DNA of 64,000 nt, taken from NCBI GenBank assembly GCA_963971305.1, contig OZ020313.1, positions 55,128,203-55,192,202 on the forward strand. The letters run 5' to 3'. The stretch is from Arcuatula senhousia. Taxonomy: Eukaryota > Mollusca > Bivalvia > Mytilida > Mytilidae. The notes beneath the pieces were generated by a model. It saw only the letters and a list, made by a program, of their open reading frames with translations. It did no database searches and was not told the DNA's origin. The position numbers were made by a program, and so were the translations under genes. Of the stretch, positions 10,501-22,226 are shown piece after piece. Each line of letters opens with the position of its first letter. Position 1 is the first letter of the stretch.

Positions 10501-13500
10501 GTTGCCTATATCAATAATATGGGTGGAATATCGTCTGTAAAGTTAGACAATTTAGCATGAAATATGGTCATGGTGTTTAAAAAGAAACATTTTCATTTCT
10601 GCCATTCACGTACCAGGGTCTGAAAACATAACAGCAGATTTTAAATCTAGAATTTTTAATGACTTGATTTGGCTTCCCAGTTCGAACATAAATTGTATGC
10701 ATGAGTACTTTTCGTTCAAAAGGTTTGGTTTTTGAACTTCCAATGTATAGTTCGAATGCTGCTGATGAGAGGTTACTCTTTGAAATATGCATATACAGCA
10801 TAACTAAATGACATGTTTTATACCCATTGGTATTTGTATTTCTTAAAGATAGTACTGTGGAAGATTTTAATTCAGATTGCTAAACCACTTTATCATTATG
10901 GATTTTTTGCAGTTTTTGGTGAAGTTTAGGTATCCATTATAAAATTCAACTATTGACGTTCTTCATTATTTGGAGATTAAAATAATAGACATGATTAGCA
11001 TATATATGATTAAGGTAGTTTGAAGCCAAACCGACCCAAGCATGACTGTCAATGTCTAGTTTTTTGTAACCAACTGAAATACATACAAGAACTAAAATGA
11101 AATATAATTATGAATGCACTGGAATCAAATCAGTACAAATTGTGATTAATGAACTCAAATTATTTCAAAAGTAACTTACAAGGGTCATTAAAAGTTGTCA
11201 AAATGTAATTCTTTGGTGTAAATCCTGGCATCATTGATTTTGTGACTGTTTGAACAGCAAACTTCCTTACTTTAAAAATGTAATCAGCCATGGAGCCAGT
11301 AGTGTCTATAACAAATACTATAGACACGGTCGGATCGTTACAGTTTACACATTCTTGTTGTTGGTGGTGGCTGCCTTCTAAACCCAGTAGCTTTCCAAAT
11401 AATACATAGCCAAGTGATGTTAGGAGAGAAGAGAAGGTATAATAATAAAAAAGTCGTCTGTTACTATGTGTGTTGGTTAGGGTAATGCCTTTGTCGACGC
11501 TCCTGGGTTATACAGGGTGGTCAATTTTAATTGAGGAGGAAACCGGAGTACCCGAAGGGAACCACCGACAATGGCAGGTAACTGACAAACTTAACCACAC
11601 ACATGTAGTCACTAGGGAAGGTTTGTTTTTATAAATTACAAGCGGGCTCGAATACCACCTGAGAGGTGATCGGCTAGTGATCAATTAAGAGTGGTAGTTA
11701 AACAAGCGCCTTAGACCACTCGGGCACAAAGGCCCCTGTTACAATATATACCATTCCTTATAAAAAAGTTGTACGTTGCCTCAGTTGCCAATTGTCCTGC
11801 CTTTGAATGTAAGAAGTAATGTGGCGACAGAAGAGGGGACGTTGTTTCCTTGTTGATGCCGCCGGTCCCTGGCATGAAGCGGCTACTATCTAGAGGTCCT
11901 CCATGGCTACATTTTCCATGTCCCTGTGGCCATGACTGATCTGTTGAATAACCGGTTTTTATGTTTCAGGAAAATGTTAATATGAATTACCAGTAAAAGA
12001 CGACCGTTAGACTCACAAACATCAAACTATGCGTGACAAATAACAACATGTATGGTATTTTTTCAAAATTTGTAGGTCTGCCATTTTGAATAACTAATAT
12101 GGTATCATCTTAAAAAGAAATCTTTAATTCACAGTTTTCCTAAATAGAGGAAACATTTTGATAAGCAAAGTGCCTAAATGCATCCTATACATACCGAAAG
12201 GTTTTATTCCACCACCAGATCCGTTCGTCCAATCAATGTATCCACTGGTTAAGACGTTGTGAACTAGTAAATTATTGTGACATGTTCCATTTGTTCTACA
12301 ATGAAAAAAAGGAAGATAAAAAATGACTTGACCATTAAAGACACCTATATGAAAGTCTAATGCAAAAATTGAAGAAAAAAAAAAAACAAAACAAAAAAGA
12401 AAACCAAAAAAAAAAAACATTTTACAAGAAGGTATAAACCAGAAACTAAATTTCAATACCAAGCCACTGAATAAGAACCATTTACCAGTAATTTTTCCCG
12501 AAAGTATTCAACTTAAATGTTAAAAAGAAGTTAAATATGCTTACGTTCCGTTGATGATCCGACAACTGCTGCAAGTGGGTTGATCTGGTCGGGCGATTGG
12601 TGTATCTATTGTGTTGTTCCAACCTTAGATCATTACAGAAAAGAGAAAAGCATTTCAAATACACATGTACTCTTTGTTTAAAAATGTTTGCCACAAGAGA
12701 GATCTCATAAAAGACTCTTGTTTTTCATTCTAAGAAAGTTTTAACGATTTGCAGGTAAAAATGTATGCATGTTGATGGCAAGGATGAACAATTTAGATAA
12801 TTTTTTCACAGCTCTCATAAAGATTTATAAAACATGAATTAAAATTTGATTATATATGTCATATATCTGTAAATTATCTTACCCAAGGAGTTCAATACAC
12901 CTTTCCCCATCTCCACCCAGTTTGTGTTGGAGTAGAAGTCCTGCATGGTGAACAAGAATTGTCCGACTTGCATTCTTACAGCAAACCAATCAGGAGTGGG
13001 CTCTCTACTGAGAATTTCCACCTGGGATCTTTTAGAAAACAAGTACCGTATACCTAATTAAAGAAAAAAATATGTTTCATTTATTGAATAAGAACATCAA
13101 AATAAATTCAGTAAGCACAATTACATTGCAACAAACAAATACACCACCAGACAAGTCAAAGACTCATAAGGCACCGACCATTTGATTTTCTGGGGGGGGG
13201 GGGGGGGTGGGGGTGGCTTGGATTGAAAAAAAAATTCTGGCTCTGATTTTTTGCCAAAAATAGTCTGGCCAGCTTAAAGGGAGAAAAAATAATCTGGCCC
13301 CCATTTTACGCATAAGAAAAAAAAAGAGATTTTCTTAACAATATATTCTAGCATTGATTGTATAAGAAAAAATTAAGCTGGCCCGCGCAGCGGTCGAAAA
13401 AAATTCCTGGCTCGGGTGAAAATCCCAGCCCCCCCCAGAAAATCAAATGGTCGGTGCCTAAAAACACATTTTTATTGCGATTATATATTTACAAAAGTGA

Positions 13501-16500
13501 ACCAAAGTAAAAGTATATTTCACACCATAAAACTCATAGAACATTTCATGGTGACAGCCGCATAGAACATAACATAATGTATAGACATACTAAATATCAG
13601 ATGTTTTGAGATAAGACTTTTCAAGTAATTCATTTTCCATAAACATCTTACAATGTAGTTAATATCTCCTAGAAGTCCAGCGAGCTCAGAGAGTCGTAGA
13701 TATATATGAAAAAAGGTCACGGTCGCACGACATGGTGTCGGCTACGTAGACCATATCTCAAAGTTTCTGTATATTAGATGCCGAGGTATATATTTTTAAG
13801 TGAGTTGTTTTCACAAAAGTCTCACAAAAAGTAATACTCATGTTTCTTCGTCGCAGTCGAGACAAAACAATTGGTCAACTTTTGCACCCGGGTTAACATG
13901 AGATCGTGAAGTCGGTGGTTATCGTGAACTCGGTTAGGCAAAATGTAAACAAACGAGAATCAACCAATGGGAAAAGAGAAATTTTGACAAAATTGTAGTC
14001 GTTAACGCGGTTAAAAATCAAAGCTGTTATCGTTTAACTCGGTTTAAGTTATCGTCAACATAACATGGTCACATACCTGTATGCCTTCAACAGTACCTTC
14101 TAGTTTGAAAACATACTGCATATGTTTCAATGACACTATTCTGTTGAGATAACTAAAACAAAAGGTTTACAATGAACGTTTTGGAACGGAATTCCAGGAT
14201 TTGCGCACTATCGATTTATGAAGCATTTTCTCTATGATCATTTAAAAATAAATAAAAGGTATTTCCTTAATAGTTGTTAACACCCCATAAAATAATAAAC
14301 GGAGTGTGCAGATTCATACAATATACAAATTGTTGTGACAAAATAAAAAGAATCTAAAATAAAAAAAAAACAAGAACTAATTGAAACAATGAATTGAATT
14401 GTAACTCGACACACAGCATCCATAGCACAGCCTCATGTATGCCATGCAAAAGGGCTAATGTACGACCATAAACGAGAAGGAAATGTACCAACTTATAAGA
14501 CAGGCTAATGTACCCCCAATGCACCATAGGCCGATGTACCCAGAAAATAACGAACCCCCCCCCTAAAAAAAAATAAATAAAAATTAAAAAATCGCATGAT
14601 CTGAAACTTTAACTTATGGTGACTGACAATGAAGAACCCTTACCTGAAATGAGGTCATAAACTAGTTTGAACACTTAACAGAGTGGGATACAGCCAACCC
14701 TTAACCAGGTTCACATAGGCAACCCTTAGCTGTCGAAAATACATTACTGAATCCTGGTTGAACCGACACACACTGAGCGAGAAAAAAAGGGTTTGGGTGG
14801 GAAACAAAAGAACTGTAAATTTTGAGAACCATAGGATAAAGGGCGAGGTGGTTAGGGCGGAAAATTTAGCTTTTTTGTGATGAACTACTTGGCGATAATC
14901 AAAGTGATCTTTTACGTGCATGACTAATCAAAGGTGGGTTAAGGACCGGCGTGCCGGGCGTGCGCCCTCCCGTTTTACAGGAAAATTTGGTTAGGAACTG
15001 TATTAAATAAGAAGTCCCAAAGACTTTTTTTTAATTGCGCGCCATCCCCTTTCAAAATATCTGGATCAGCCACTGGCCCTATCCACTCACCTTGACCCAC
15101 TGTGGTTTGCGGTCAGGTTTTCCGAATTATAGCATGATGACTCCGGTATTCATTATGACAGGGCTGTCCCATTCAACCACCTTAGGCACATATTCAAGTC
15201 GGTTTATGGGCTAAGCGAACGGGCCCAATGTCAGGCGTTTCTGAGTGCTCTTTAGTGGACCTCTTCCGACAAGCTTAGTGCCTTTGTGGGCCTATTCGCT
15301 TCCCGTGCACTGCACGGATTCGATCGGAACCAAGTGAAGCCCTTTTTCATGTTAAATATTCTGTACATAACGACTGCCATAAGATTGAGGGTCAATAATA
15401 TGATTAAGGATCGCAAATGTCCCTCTTTTTGCTGGATTTCACGAAGTTAAAAATCAATTAACTCAACAACTACTTATCACAGCCTTTACGTATTTGGTAT
15501 GTAGCATAATTATGCAGTCCCATAGCATTGGAATTGATTTTAGGTCTGTCATTCTCGATCTACTTCCTGTATAACAAAAAGACGGTCACTATGTCTTGAC
15601 ATGTTTTTTTTTTATAAACAAAGTTAATTGTTCGTACACTTGTACTAAACATGTATATAGTGCCAATATTGAATAAGATGTTGGTCTATTATATTAATGA
15701 TATCTATTCGTGTCCGAGTGTCTGTCCGTCTAAGGATTTTGTTAACCTTTTGCTTAAAAATTAAACCCAAATTCGAAGTTGCAATTTGCCATATCGTTTT
15801 ATATATAGTTCCAAGATTTTGGACCACGATCAGACCAGTTAAACCAAGTTGTTATGGAAAAGTAAATTAAAAAAGTAAGATAAATCTGTATAAAGTACTT
15901 AAACAGGGTCAGAAATAAATAATCGGACGCATGTTTATACCCCAAGTTTCCCAAACACCGGCTGTAATTAATTAGAGAGTGGTTGATTGCATATGGTTGA
16001 CAACCTTACTATATGTTATATATTATTACAGTCCGGTAATTTTACCTATATTTACACTTTTTGGTAGAAGCAAAGGTGTACCAAAGGGGTAATCAGTATC
16101 ATAAAACCGTAAAGACAAAGACAAAACCGGCAGACAAAAATCATCACAACAAAACAAACCACATAACAACATAAAACACAAACACACATAACACCAAAAC
16201 CGCATTCAGCAACGCAAACTCAAGTCGAAACGAGAGTGAACTCAGGTGCTCCGGAAGAGTAAGCAGTTCCTGCTTGCTATAGCACACCCGTCACGTTGCC
16301 AAAGATCGATTAAGTGTTGGTCAAATCCGGAAAGGATGACATTACAAAACTCTATGTCAAACCAACATCTCTGTTCATCTGAGAGATAGAAATCCCGTAT
16401 TTGTTTACAAGCACATGATGTCGTCCGTAAAATTTCTTGAGTGATGACAACAACCTGGGAGCAACGTACCCCTGTGTTAACAATTTGCTTGTCAGCCGTG

Positions 16501-17881
16501 TGGCTCTATCAAGGAAGTCGTTGTACTCCCCACATGCTCTGGAATAGCGAATCAATTGTGATACGTAAACTCCATCTGCTGGAGCGGACGGAATGTTGCT
16601 ACACAGAAAGGGAAAGTTAACTATTTAAAGGTTTCTTTCCTTAATCTGTTAATGAGATACTCCTAATTTCAAAGACCAAAAAGTTAATTTGTTACACTAA
16701 CAAAGGTTTCAAACATCTGAACTAACTCTATTTGATAAGAGAAAGAAGCTTTTGGTACATATTACATTATACAAATTCGCGGTTCACCATAACAGTAAAA
16801 AGGAACAAACCGGGTTGAACCAGAGAACGATAACATCAACCAGACAGATGGGTATTTATAGTCGCGACTAGGGGAAAGCCCCTCTGCGTCGACTATTAGA
16901 CTCGCTATGTGCCATGGGTCGTCCAGCCCATGACACACCACCGCCAGTGTTAGCTGCTCCAGAGTATCCTTTGTTATCGCTGGAGCAGGGCCCGTCTTCC
17001 ACCACGGGGAGGTACTGGTCGGAATTCTGGAAGACATAACATCAACCGCGTTAACGACTACATTTTAGTCGAAATTTCTCTTTTCCTATTGGTTAATTCT
17101 CGTTTGTTTACATTTTGCCTAACCGAGTTCACGATAACCACCGACTTCACGATCTCAGGTTAACCCGGGTGTTTTGGAACATAGCAAAAACGGTTAACGC
17201 ATAAATTTTGTGAATGTTATTAGCTTACCTTCAATTATCATTTCATTGTTCATAGTAAACTTGGCCTCAACCTTTTCATTATTGGCTGCTGATTCTATCC
17301 CTTCTATGATCCCATCGACTGCATCATTGTACTTTGATCTGGCTGGTTTTTCTACATTGGATTTTACAGAAAATAAAAATTAACTCAAATAAATTATTCA
17401 GATTATCTCAAGTTCAAAATTCATTCAGATATAATACAAAAAAGAGCCGTGTCATTTACTAGTATCTAAAAAACAAATCAGTTGTACAATTTTGAAATAA
17501 GTTAAAAAGTATCATTACACACCATACGAGTTAGTACATGAAAAAAATCGTTTAAGTAAAAAAAAAATGCCATTCAGTAACTATTTACTACTTTCATCAT
17601 ACGGAGATTTTAAAAAAAAAAAATGAGTGCTTGAAATATTAATTTATAAGATACATACCATCTGTGAAATATTGTGTCAATATTTCCTGTGTGGTTTGGT
17701 TGTTCAAATCAAATTGTCCGGGCCTCAGTACGGTGGCAATGTACACAGCGGCCACATTATCTAGGGCACCTCTTGTTATATTGGCATGGGTATACCCTAC
17801 ATCACCACCGTAGCTGTTCGTTCTGAATAAAACTGCGACGTGGAATAAGGACACGAATATCAGAATTAATTGTATGTGCAT
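7205..17881 (-). CDS. VWA7-like von Willebrand factor A domain protein (nine exons placed, 3' end missing)
   Basis: Exons in transcript order: 17659-17881, 17229-17351, 14077-14152, 12883-13021, 12545-12623, 12195-12295, 11180-11377, 8032-8134, 7205-7560. All have GT-AG borders. The product begins with a signal peptide, then a Het-C-like N-terminal region with MQDFYSNTNWVEMG (vertebrate VWA7 has a closely similar motif), a CxxC pair, LTSGY, and a VWA domain with metal-site motif DTTGS and the strand FFFTDADPKD. It is probably extracellular. Two defects are visible. Exons 17229-17351 and 14077-14152 do not join in phase, and exon 8032-8134 needs a 2-bp correction to enter the last exon in frame. 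The C-terminal half of a VWA7 protein is absent. It may lie beyond the BEL element to the left, or be lost. The VWA7 family call is strong. Functionality is uncertain. Confidence 0.85.
8032..8134 (-). CDS. VWA7-like exon with 2-bp frameshift
   Basis: CTAAAACAG precedes 103 bases ending ACAG/GTAAAT. The phase-1 frame reads MTTDGGKIKEWLNAL and GGGDCPEY. The last bases make sense only in a different frame, as MSGLKT, which joins the next exon (AMEHALNNS) in phase. Loss of two bases from an AT run at about 8046-8051 would explain this. Confidence 0.85.
8560..9016 (+). repeat. Tandem repeat of about 155 bp (three units) with terminal hairpin
   Basis: Three imperfect units share TTGATGTGGCA, GAAGCATGCATTGTGCTT and CTGTAAGTGGTCAT. 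A small hairpin (CTCAC TTTC GTGAG, 9002-9015) follows. Related copies occur at 19885-20135 (opposite strand) and 20695-20880. The layout of short tandem units plus a terminal hairpin resembles non-autonomous Helitron/Helentron 'pearl'-like elements of bivalves, by inference. Confidence 0.6.
9213..9400 (+). repeat. Dispersed repeat, family with CAATGGTCCTGACTTGGTAC
   Basis: The core CAATGGTCCTGACTTGGTAC and a following AATGG(C/T)GGGTT recur at 23786-23910, 45060-45300 and, partly, 26805-26925. It is a dispersed element in intron sequence. The class is unknown. Confidence 0.6.
9640..10720 (+). mobile_element. Degenerate DIRS-type retrotransposon: reverse transcriptase and RNase H
   Basis: Reading across several frames gives reverse transcriptase pieces (VHLKDAYFSISIDP, FGLASEHRVFTKLLK, YYIDDSLCL) and then RNase H pieces (LQTDASPKG, HINFLELLAIFFGIKS, STAVAYINNMGG, AIHVPGSENITADF). 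This order and these motifs fit DIRS-like elements. Several in-frame stops and frameshifts show it is dead. It lies in a VWA7-like intron. Confidence 0.8.
11180..11377 (-). CDS. VWA7-like exon: start of the VWA domain
   Basis: GGGTTTAG precedes 198 bases, phase 1 to 1, ending CCTT/GTAAGT. It encodes the first VWA strand and metal-ion-dependent adhesion motif (SIVFVIDTTGSMADYIFKV), then NYILTTFNDP. DTTGS is the usual DxSxS-type site of this family. Confidence 0.9.
12195..12295 (-). CDS. VWA7-like exon with LTSGY motif
   Basis: CATTGTAG precedes 101 bases, phase 2 to 1, ending TTCG/GTATGT. It encodes NNLLVHNVLTSGYIDWTNG, matching the family LLTSGYF segment. Confidence 0.85.
12545..12623 (-). 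CDS. VWA7-like exon with CxxC
   Basis: ATCTAAG precedes 79 bases, phase 1 to 2, ending GGAAC/GTAAGC. It encodes RPDQPTCSSCRIING, where the Cys pair matches a Cys-rich position in VWA7 proteins. Confidence 0.85.
12883..13021 (-). CDS. VWA7-like exon with conserved DFYSNTNWVEMG motif
   Basis: The acceptor GATCCCAG and donor TTGG/GTAAGA enclose 139 bases, phase 0 to 1. The translation contains MQDFYSNTNWVEMGKG, the most recognisable VWA7 / Het-C-like motif in the gene. Confidence 0.9.
13169..13459. mobile_element. Small inverted-repeat element with G-run
   Basis: The ends AGGCACCGACCATTTGATTT and its reverse complement bound 291 bases, with a run of 16 G just inside the left end. Related but decayed copies appear at about 42830-43110 and 56810-57025. 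It is non-coding and lies in a VWA7-like intron. Confidence 0.75.
14077..14152 (-). CDS. VWA7-like exon (third placed)
   Basis: TGTTTTAG precedes 76 bases encoding YLNRIVSLKHMQYVFKLEG and a few more residues, ending CAG/GTATGT at phase 0. Only the phase-2 frame is open, and it runs without a break into the next exon. The exon lies just outside the left repeat of the 3.3-kb intronic element. Confidence 0.7.
14400..15310 (-). repeat. Dispersed repeat of about 0.9 kb, minus-oriented copy
   Basis: This is homologous in opposite orientation to 54800-55520. Shared blocks include a mutually matching tail around GACAGGGCTGTCCCATTCAA and a segment with GAGGTCATA and TTCTTCATTGTCAGTCACCA on the reverse strand. 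Short open frames in both copies are not conserved. I see no recognised protein. Confidence 0.65.
16352..16625 (-). pseudogene. Penelope-like reverse transcriptase C-terminal fragment
   Basis: The translation IVNFPFLCSNIP, GVYVSQLIRYSRACGEYNDF, TSKLLTQGY and LKKFYGRHHVLV matches the C-terminal end of reverse transcriptases of the Penelope-like type found widely in bivalves. The frame meets a stop just upstream. It lies within the 3.3-kb inverted-repeat element. Confidence 0.7.
17229..17351 (-). CDS. VWA7-like exon 2
   Basis: The acceptor AATGTAG and donor GAAG/GTAAGC enclose 123 bases of open frame entered at phase 1 and left at phase 1. The translation includes SKYNDAVDGIIEGIESAAN and EAKFTMNNEMIIEG. 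It is in frame with exon 1. The next recognisable exon requires entry at phase 2, so an exon may be missing. Confidence 0.85.
17659..17881 (-). CDS. VWA7-like exon 1: signal peptide and N-terminal region
   Basis: ATG at 17881 opens a hydrophobic signal peptide (LILIFVSLFHVAVLF) followed by the family-like THANITRGALDNVAA. The exon ends GAT G/GTATGT at phase 1. The start is chosen because it gives a full signal peptide and lies about 47 bases downstream of a TATA box. Confidence 0.85.
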
Positions 17882-17927
17882 GATTAACCGAAAGAAATGA
17901 ACTATTGGGAGTCGAGCAGTTTTTATG

Positions 17928-17936
17928 CTTTTTATA
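17928..17936 (-). promoter_or_regulatory. TATA box of the VWA7-like gene
   Basis: TATAAAAAG on the minus strand lies about 47 bases upstream of the ATG at 17881. This would place transcription start about 20 bases before the ATG, giving a very short leader. Confidence 0.5.
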
Positions 17937-18988
17937 CAATGGGTTGTAATGCAATTTCAAAGTTCAGCTAGTCAAGATCCATTCTTAAATGATTGACAAG
18001 TTGATTTCTACATTGACTTTAAAAGAAACATCAAGATCTAGTTATACATTTCTTCAAGTGCATTCGATAGGCACTTCATTTGTAACGTGTTTATGATTAT
18101 TTCATTAAAAAACCAAGCTTCCTCGTTCAATTTTTGACTTTAAACTTTCGAGTGAATCTATCTTACAGAATCGAAACAATGCGTAAGGCAATCGAAACCC
18201 TAACAAAGATATGATAATATTTCAACAGAACCAATTTCTATTCACGATAACAAAAACAAATGATAGGCACCCTTTTAAATATCATCAGTGTTTAACCCGA
18301 CTGAATATTTAACTTAAGACAACTTTTGCATGGGAAATGGTGCATCGTGTACCCAAATAAGTTTGTTTACTTGTTTTGTGTGTTTTCACTCGTGTTTACT
18401 GGTTTCGGACTTTTGACACTCCAATGCCCCATCGCTGCTTCTTTGATAAATGAACTTCTGTACTTGATATAATTTCGTTAATTATTGTTTGTATTTTAAT
18501 AACTTTTACGCTTCTGTTCATCTTTTGTTAGATGGTCTGTTTCCCGCGCGGACATTATTTTATTTCCATTTTTTCATAAAGGTTCTGATATGTCCAAGCC
18601 AGTATAAGTTTGTTGTAAATTGATTTTGCGTAGGCATGCCATGTTTTTTTTTGATAATAGTACTTGTAGTCACTAATACATGTACAAAAATGACTTGAAG
18701 TTAAAAGGAATGTCATAGACCAAAACTTAACAGGGACAGAGTGCATATACAGTGAACAAATATTTGTAATAAAACATGCTATTGAAAATGACATTTTTCA
18801 CCGTTTGATCAACGAAAATCAAAAGTTAAAGACATATTTGACGTGTTTGAAGTGTTTTCTTTGTGTCATGATAACCAAAGTTTGATTTATATTCAATCCA
18901 TTTATTGTCGGTTCGTTTTTTAGATTACCAAAATGGAAAAGGTTGGACCTACAGACTAGTTTAATCTGCCACTAATCTTAGTTAACGG

Positions 18989-19160
18989 TGACAGTGTTTT
19001 TGTCGAATCAACTATCCAGAACCATTGTTTTGTAAAGGACACCCCCTAAACAACAAGCCTGCTTAGTTTGGTTGCATTTGGTAAGAGAAGATTTTTTAAA
19101 AGTTGAACGGATGACAACGTACGCGGCATTAGCTCACATGGCCTCTGGCCAGTCGGGCTA
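18989..19160 (+). repeat. Dispersed SINE-like repeat
   Basis: It shares GTTTTTGTCGAAT, TAAAGGACACCC and AAGAGAAGATTTTT, in order, with 52456-52640. Both end in a GACGGA- or GATGACA-rich stretch before TGGCC. It is non-coding. Confidence 0.55.
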
Positions 19161-19884
19161 AAGAAATAATACAGAGAATAAGTAAAGAATAGGGAAAAGG
19201 GAATAAGTAGCGAATAGTAACGACAACGAAATACAACTGGATGGCCTTCCTAATTAAATGGAATCAAACTTGTCTCTTAATGGGTATCTACAGGAAGCTT
19301 TTTTTTAAGAGTTCGCGTTGTTGATGGCTGGTAAAATCGTTTTTGAGTTTATTGATTTCCATTTTATTGATTTCCATTGTGACTCTTAGTTTGTTAAGGT
19401 GGTTCTTATACCATTTTGACCTAGATATAGACCAAATAAAAAGTGTTAAATTTAATATAAGAACACATATTTTTTACCAGATATACTGCATACTATGAAA
19501 TATTATTCTTAAATGAAGACATTTCATCCGTCATTTGAAAACAAATTTAATTCCTTAAAATTCTGTTTGTGATCAAGTTTGCAATCTTTTTGTACATCTT
19601 GAATTTTCAACTAGACAAACTGACAAACTAAACTAATTACGTCCAGTCCTTCAATTATTAAATCCATTTTTAAAAATGATCCTAACAAAAAAGTAGTTAA
19701 ATTAAAATTACTCAATTTCAATACACGTGTATTCATTACAAAGTAAGGGCTGAATTATGTTACGTTACAGAGATATGAAACGGAAATGATCATACTAAAA
19801 TAATGGTGTTAACCTTTAAGTTTATTTCTATTATGATGTCAAAATCAAATAAAATAACTGTAATTTATCATCTTTATCTTAAAT

Positions 19885-20135
19885 GCCTGCTTACTGACAA
19901 GTGCCACATCAATGATATTGCTATGGTAGGTGCACCTAGTGATGCTTAGCACAACATATGCTTCGGGTGCTGGCTGTGACCTATATTTTCCGCATGGATG
20001 ACCACTTGCAGAAGAATGGTTTATGTCTATACCCGCTTACCGACAAATACCACATTATCTTAAGTGGAATGTTAAGGTGCACCTAGAGATGGTTAGCAAG
20101 ATGCATGCTTCAGATGCTGGCTGTGACTTCTTTTT
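19885..20135 (-). repeat. Partial copy of the 155-bp tandem repeat, reverse orientation
   Basis: Reversed versions of the units at 8560-8960 are present, with AGTGCCACATCAATGATATT and two ATGCTTC(G/A)G(G/A)TGCTGGCTGTGAC blocks. Confidence 0.55.
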
Positions 20136-20694
20136 ACATTGATTGAGCGCTTAAAAATTTGAAAAGTTAGTCGATTTCCCACTTTGTGACATTAATGCGC
20201 AACGAGGTGAGCTTCGTAATCGATAGATTACCTATGTTTGAGATTCAGGTAACACAAGACAGATACCCCATAGCACGACAGACCGACGGACAGATGGACG
20301 GACAGATGGAATGACCCGACTACTAAACCTGCTTCTGCCTTCGGAATTTTGTGATTTACATTTAATGTTATAAACTTAAGAAATCGAAAATTGTCACTCC
20401 ATGTATATTTGTTGAATAATTGTAAATTAATTTTGTTCAATTTATGATGTTAAGTTACATTTTTCCTTAAATCTGGACTTGTCCTGGTTAATAAAATCGC
20501 CTTGACAGTATAAAAACTATATCTGGCTTAAAATTCAGGCTTAACTATTATTTTTGGTATATTTAAGATCTGTAACAAATTTCACATGGAGTGAAATTCT
20601 CTGATTCTTTCAAAGAGTATTCTTTCACTTAGTATCAATAAACTTCTGGGTAATAATACTTGGTTGAGACTTGCGAGTTTCCCAGGCATGTAGA

Positions 20695-20880
20695 TGCACC
20701 TTTCAAATCAATATGGTTGATGTGGCACTTGTCAGTAAGAAAGAATGGACTCAAACCATTTTCTCTGTAAGTGGTCATCCATGCAGAGAATAGCATCCGG
20801 GAATGCATTGAGCTTAATTACCATCACTATAGGTGGGTAAAGTTGATGTGGTTTTTGTTTGTAAGGGGGAATGGAAAGCT
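20695..20880 (+). repeat. Partial copy of the 155-bp tandem repeat
   Basis: One full and one partial unit occur, with TATGGTTGATGTGGCACTTG and CTGTAAGTGGTCATCCATGC, matching 8560-8960. Confidence 0.55.
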
Positions 20881-21514
20881 GCCAGGTCATAAGACTGTCA
20901 CATGAACTATATTATTGTAGCTACATTTTGTAAAGGTCCTGGGGATAAATGAAATGCAGGAAGTCACCAAAATCAGAGACTGTTAATGAGGTTTACCCAT
21001 TTTTATGTGCACGTCACTTTAGTGGTTGCTGGTCATAGACTAAGGTTTTTGTTAAAAAAAAATTCAATCTCCCCTTGTTACCCTTTATATAAGATTTTTT
21101 CATTAATATTACAATATATTATCAGAAAAAAATCTTTCATATAAAAATAACCCAAAGTTACAAAAAACTATTATTTTGGTGCAAGGCAATTTACTCATCA
21201 AAATGTTGATAAAGCAAAGTGAGACCTTAATCAGGACAATTATTTGTACATTGAAATATGATGAGTTAGTGCAATAATGATATAGAGCAAGTGAATTATG
21301 TGAGTTCATAACGCCCTATATCTGAAGGATATATATAAAAGAAATCATCTGGCATGCAAGATAAATCAATTCAATATAAAAAAATCTCATTTAATGAAGT
21401 AACAAAACACATTGAAGACATTTTAGTACAAAATGTATGTTTTATAAACATGTACATGAACAATTTTAGCACTTAAAATAAAGAAAGAATGTGTCCATGA
21501 GACACAGATGCCTC

Positions 21515-22226
21515 CGCTAGGCCCCAAACAGGAAGTAGATGTCGAACAGGTCTAAAAATCGCTGAGGACATACAGGTTGTCATTCTGAACCATCCTACCA
21601 AGTTTCAAATTATTCTGATTTACAGTTCCTGAGAAAAGTTTGACGGAAATTTTCATATCATGTTCACATATTTTCACATCGGCCTAAGTCTCAAACAGGA
21701 AGTAGATGTCCAACAGGTCTGAAAATCGCTTATCATGTACAGTTTGTCATACTAAACCATCCTATTAAGTTTCAAATCATTCTGATATACAGTTCCTGAG
21801 AAAAGCTTGACAGAAATTTTCATATCATGTTTACCTATTTTCACATCGGCCTAAGTCTCAAACAGGAAGTAGATGTCCAACAGGTCTGAAAATAGCTTAT
21901 GACTTACAGTTTGTCAAACTGAACCATCCTACCAAGTTTTAATTCATTCTGGTATACAGTTCCTGAGAAAACCTTTTAGGAAATTTTCATATCATGTTCA
22001 CCTATTTTTTACATCGGCCTAAGTCCCAAACAGGAAGAAGATGTCTTACAGGTCTGAAAATAACCTAGGACGTACAGTTTGTCATACTGAACCATCCTAC
22101 TAAGTTTCAAATCATTATCTTGATCGGTTTATAAGAAAAGCTTGAAGGAAATTTGTATGGACGTACGGACGGTGTCGGACATGAGTAAAACTTAATGCCC
22201 CCAGCCATGTCGTAGCGGGGGCATAA
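21515..22226 (+). repeat. Tandem repeat of about 165 bp (four units) with terminal hairpin
   Basis: Four units each contain CAGGAAGTAG (21529, 21696, 21863, variant at 22031), AACAGGTCTGAAAAT and CAGTTCCTGAGAAAA. A hairpin ATGCCCCC...GGGGGCAT (22195-22224) closes the right end. This fits a non-autonomous Helitron/Helentron-like layout. Confidence 0.7.

Larger units (their letters stand above)
13885..17171. mobile_element. 3.3-kb element with 128-bp terminal inverted repeats and TTTTG target duplication
   Basis: Positions 13885-14012 and 17044-17171 are near-identical inverted repeats, starting CACCCGGGTTAAC. Both sides are flanked by TTTTG (13880-13884, 17172-17176). The ends hold short internal repeats (TTATCGTGAACTCGGTTA and variants). 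Inside are a Penelope-like reverse transcriptase fragment and a dispersed repeat (14400-15310). No intact transposase is seen. It lies in a VWA7-like intron, its right end 57 bases from a splice donor. Confidence 0.8.

Noticed and set aside
16762..17037. A 91-codon open frame (VCHGLDDPWHIASLIVDAEG) as a gene
   Set aside because: It is inside the 3.3-kb inverted-repeat element next to its right end, without a recognised domain. It may be element-derived but is not supportable as a gene.
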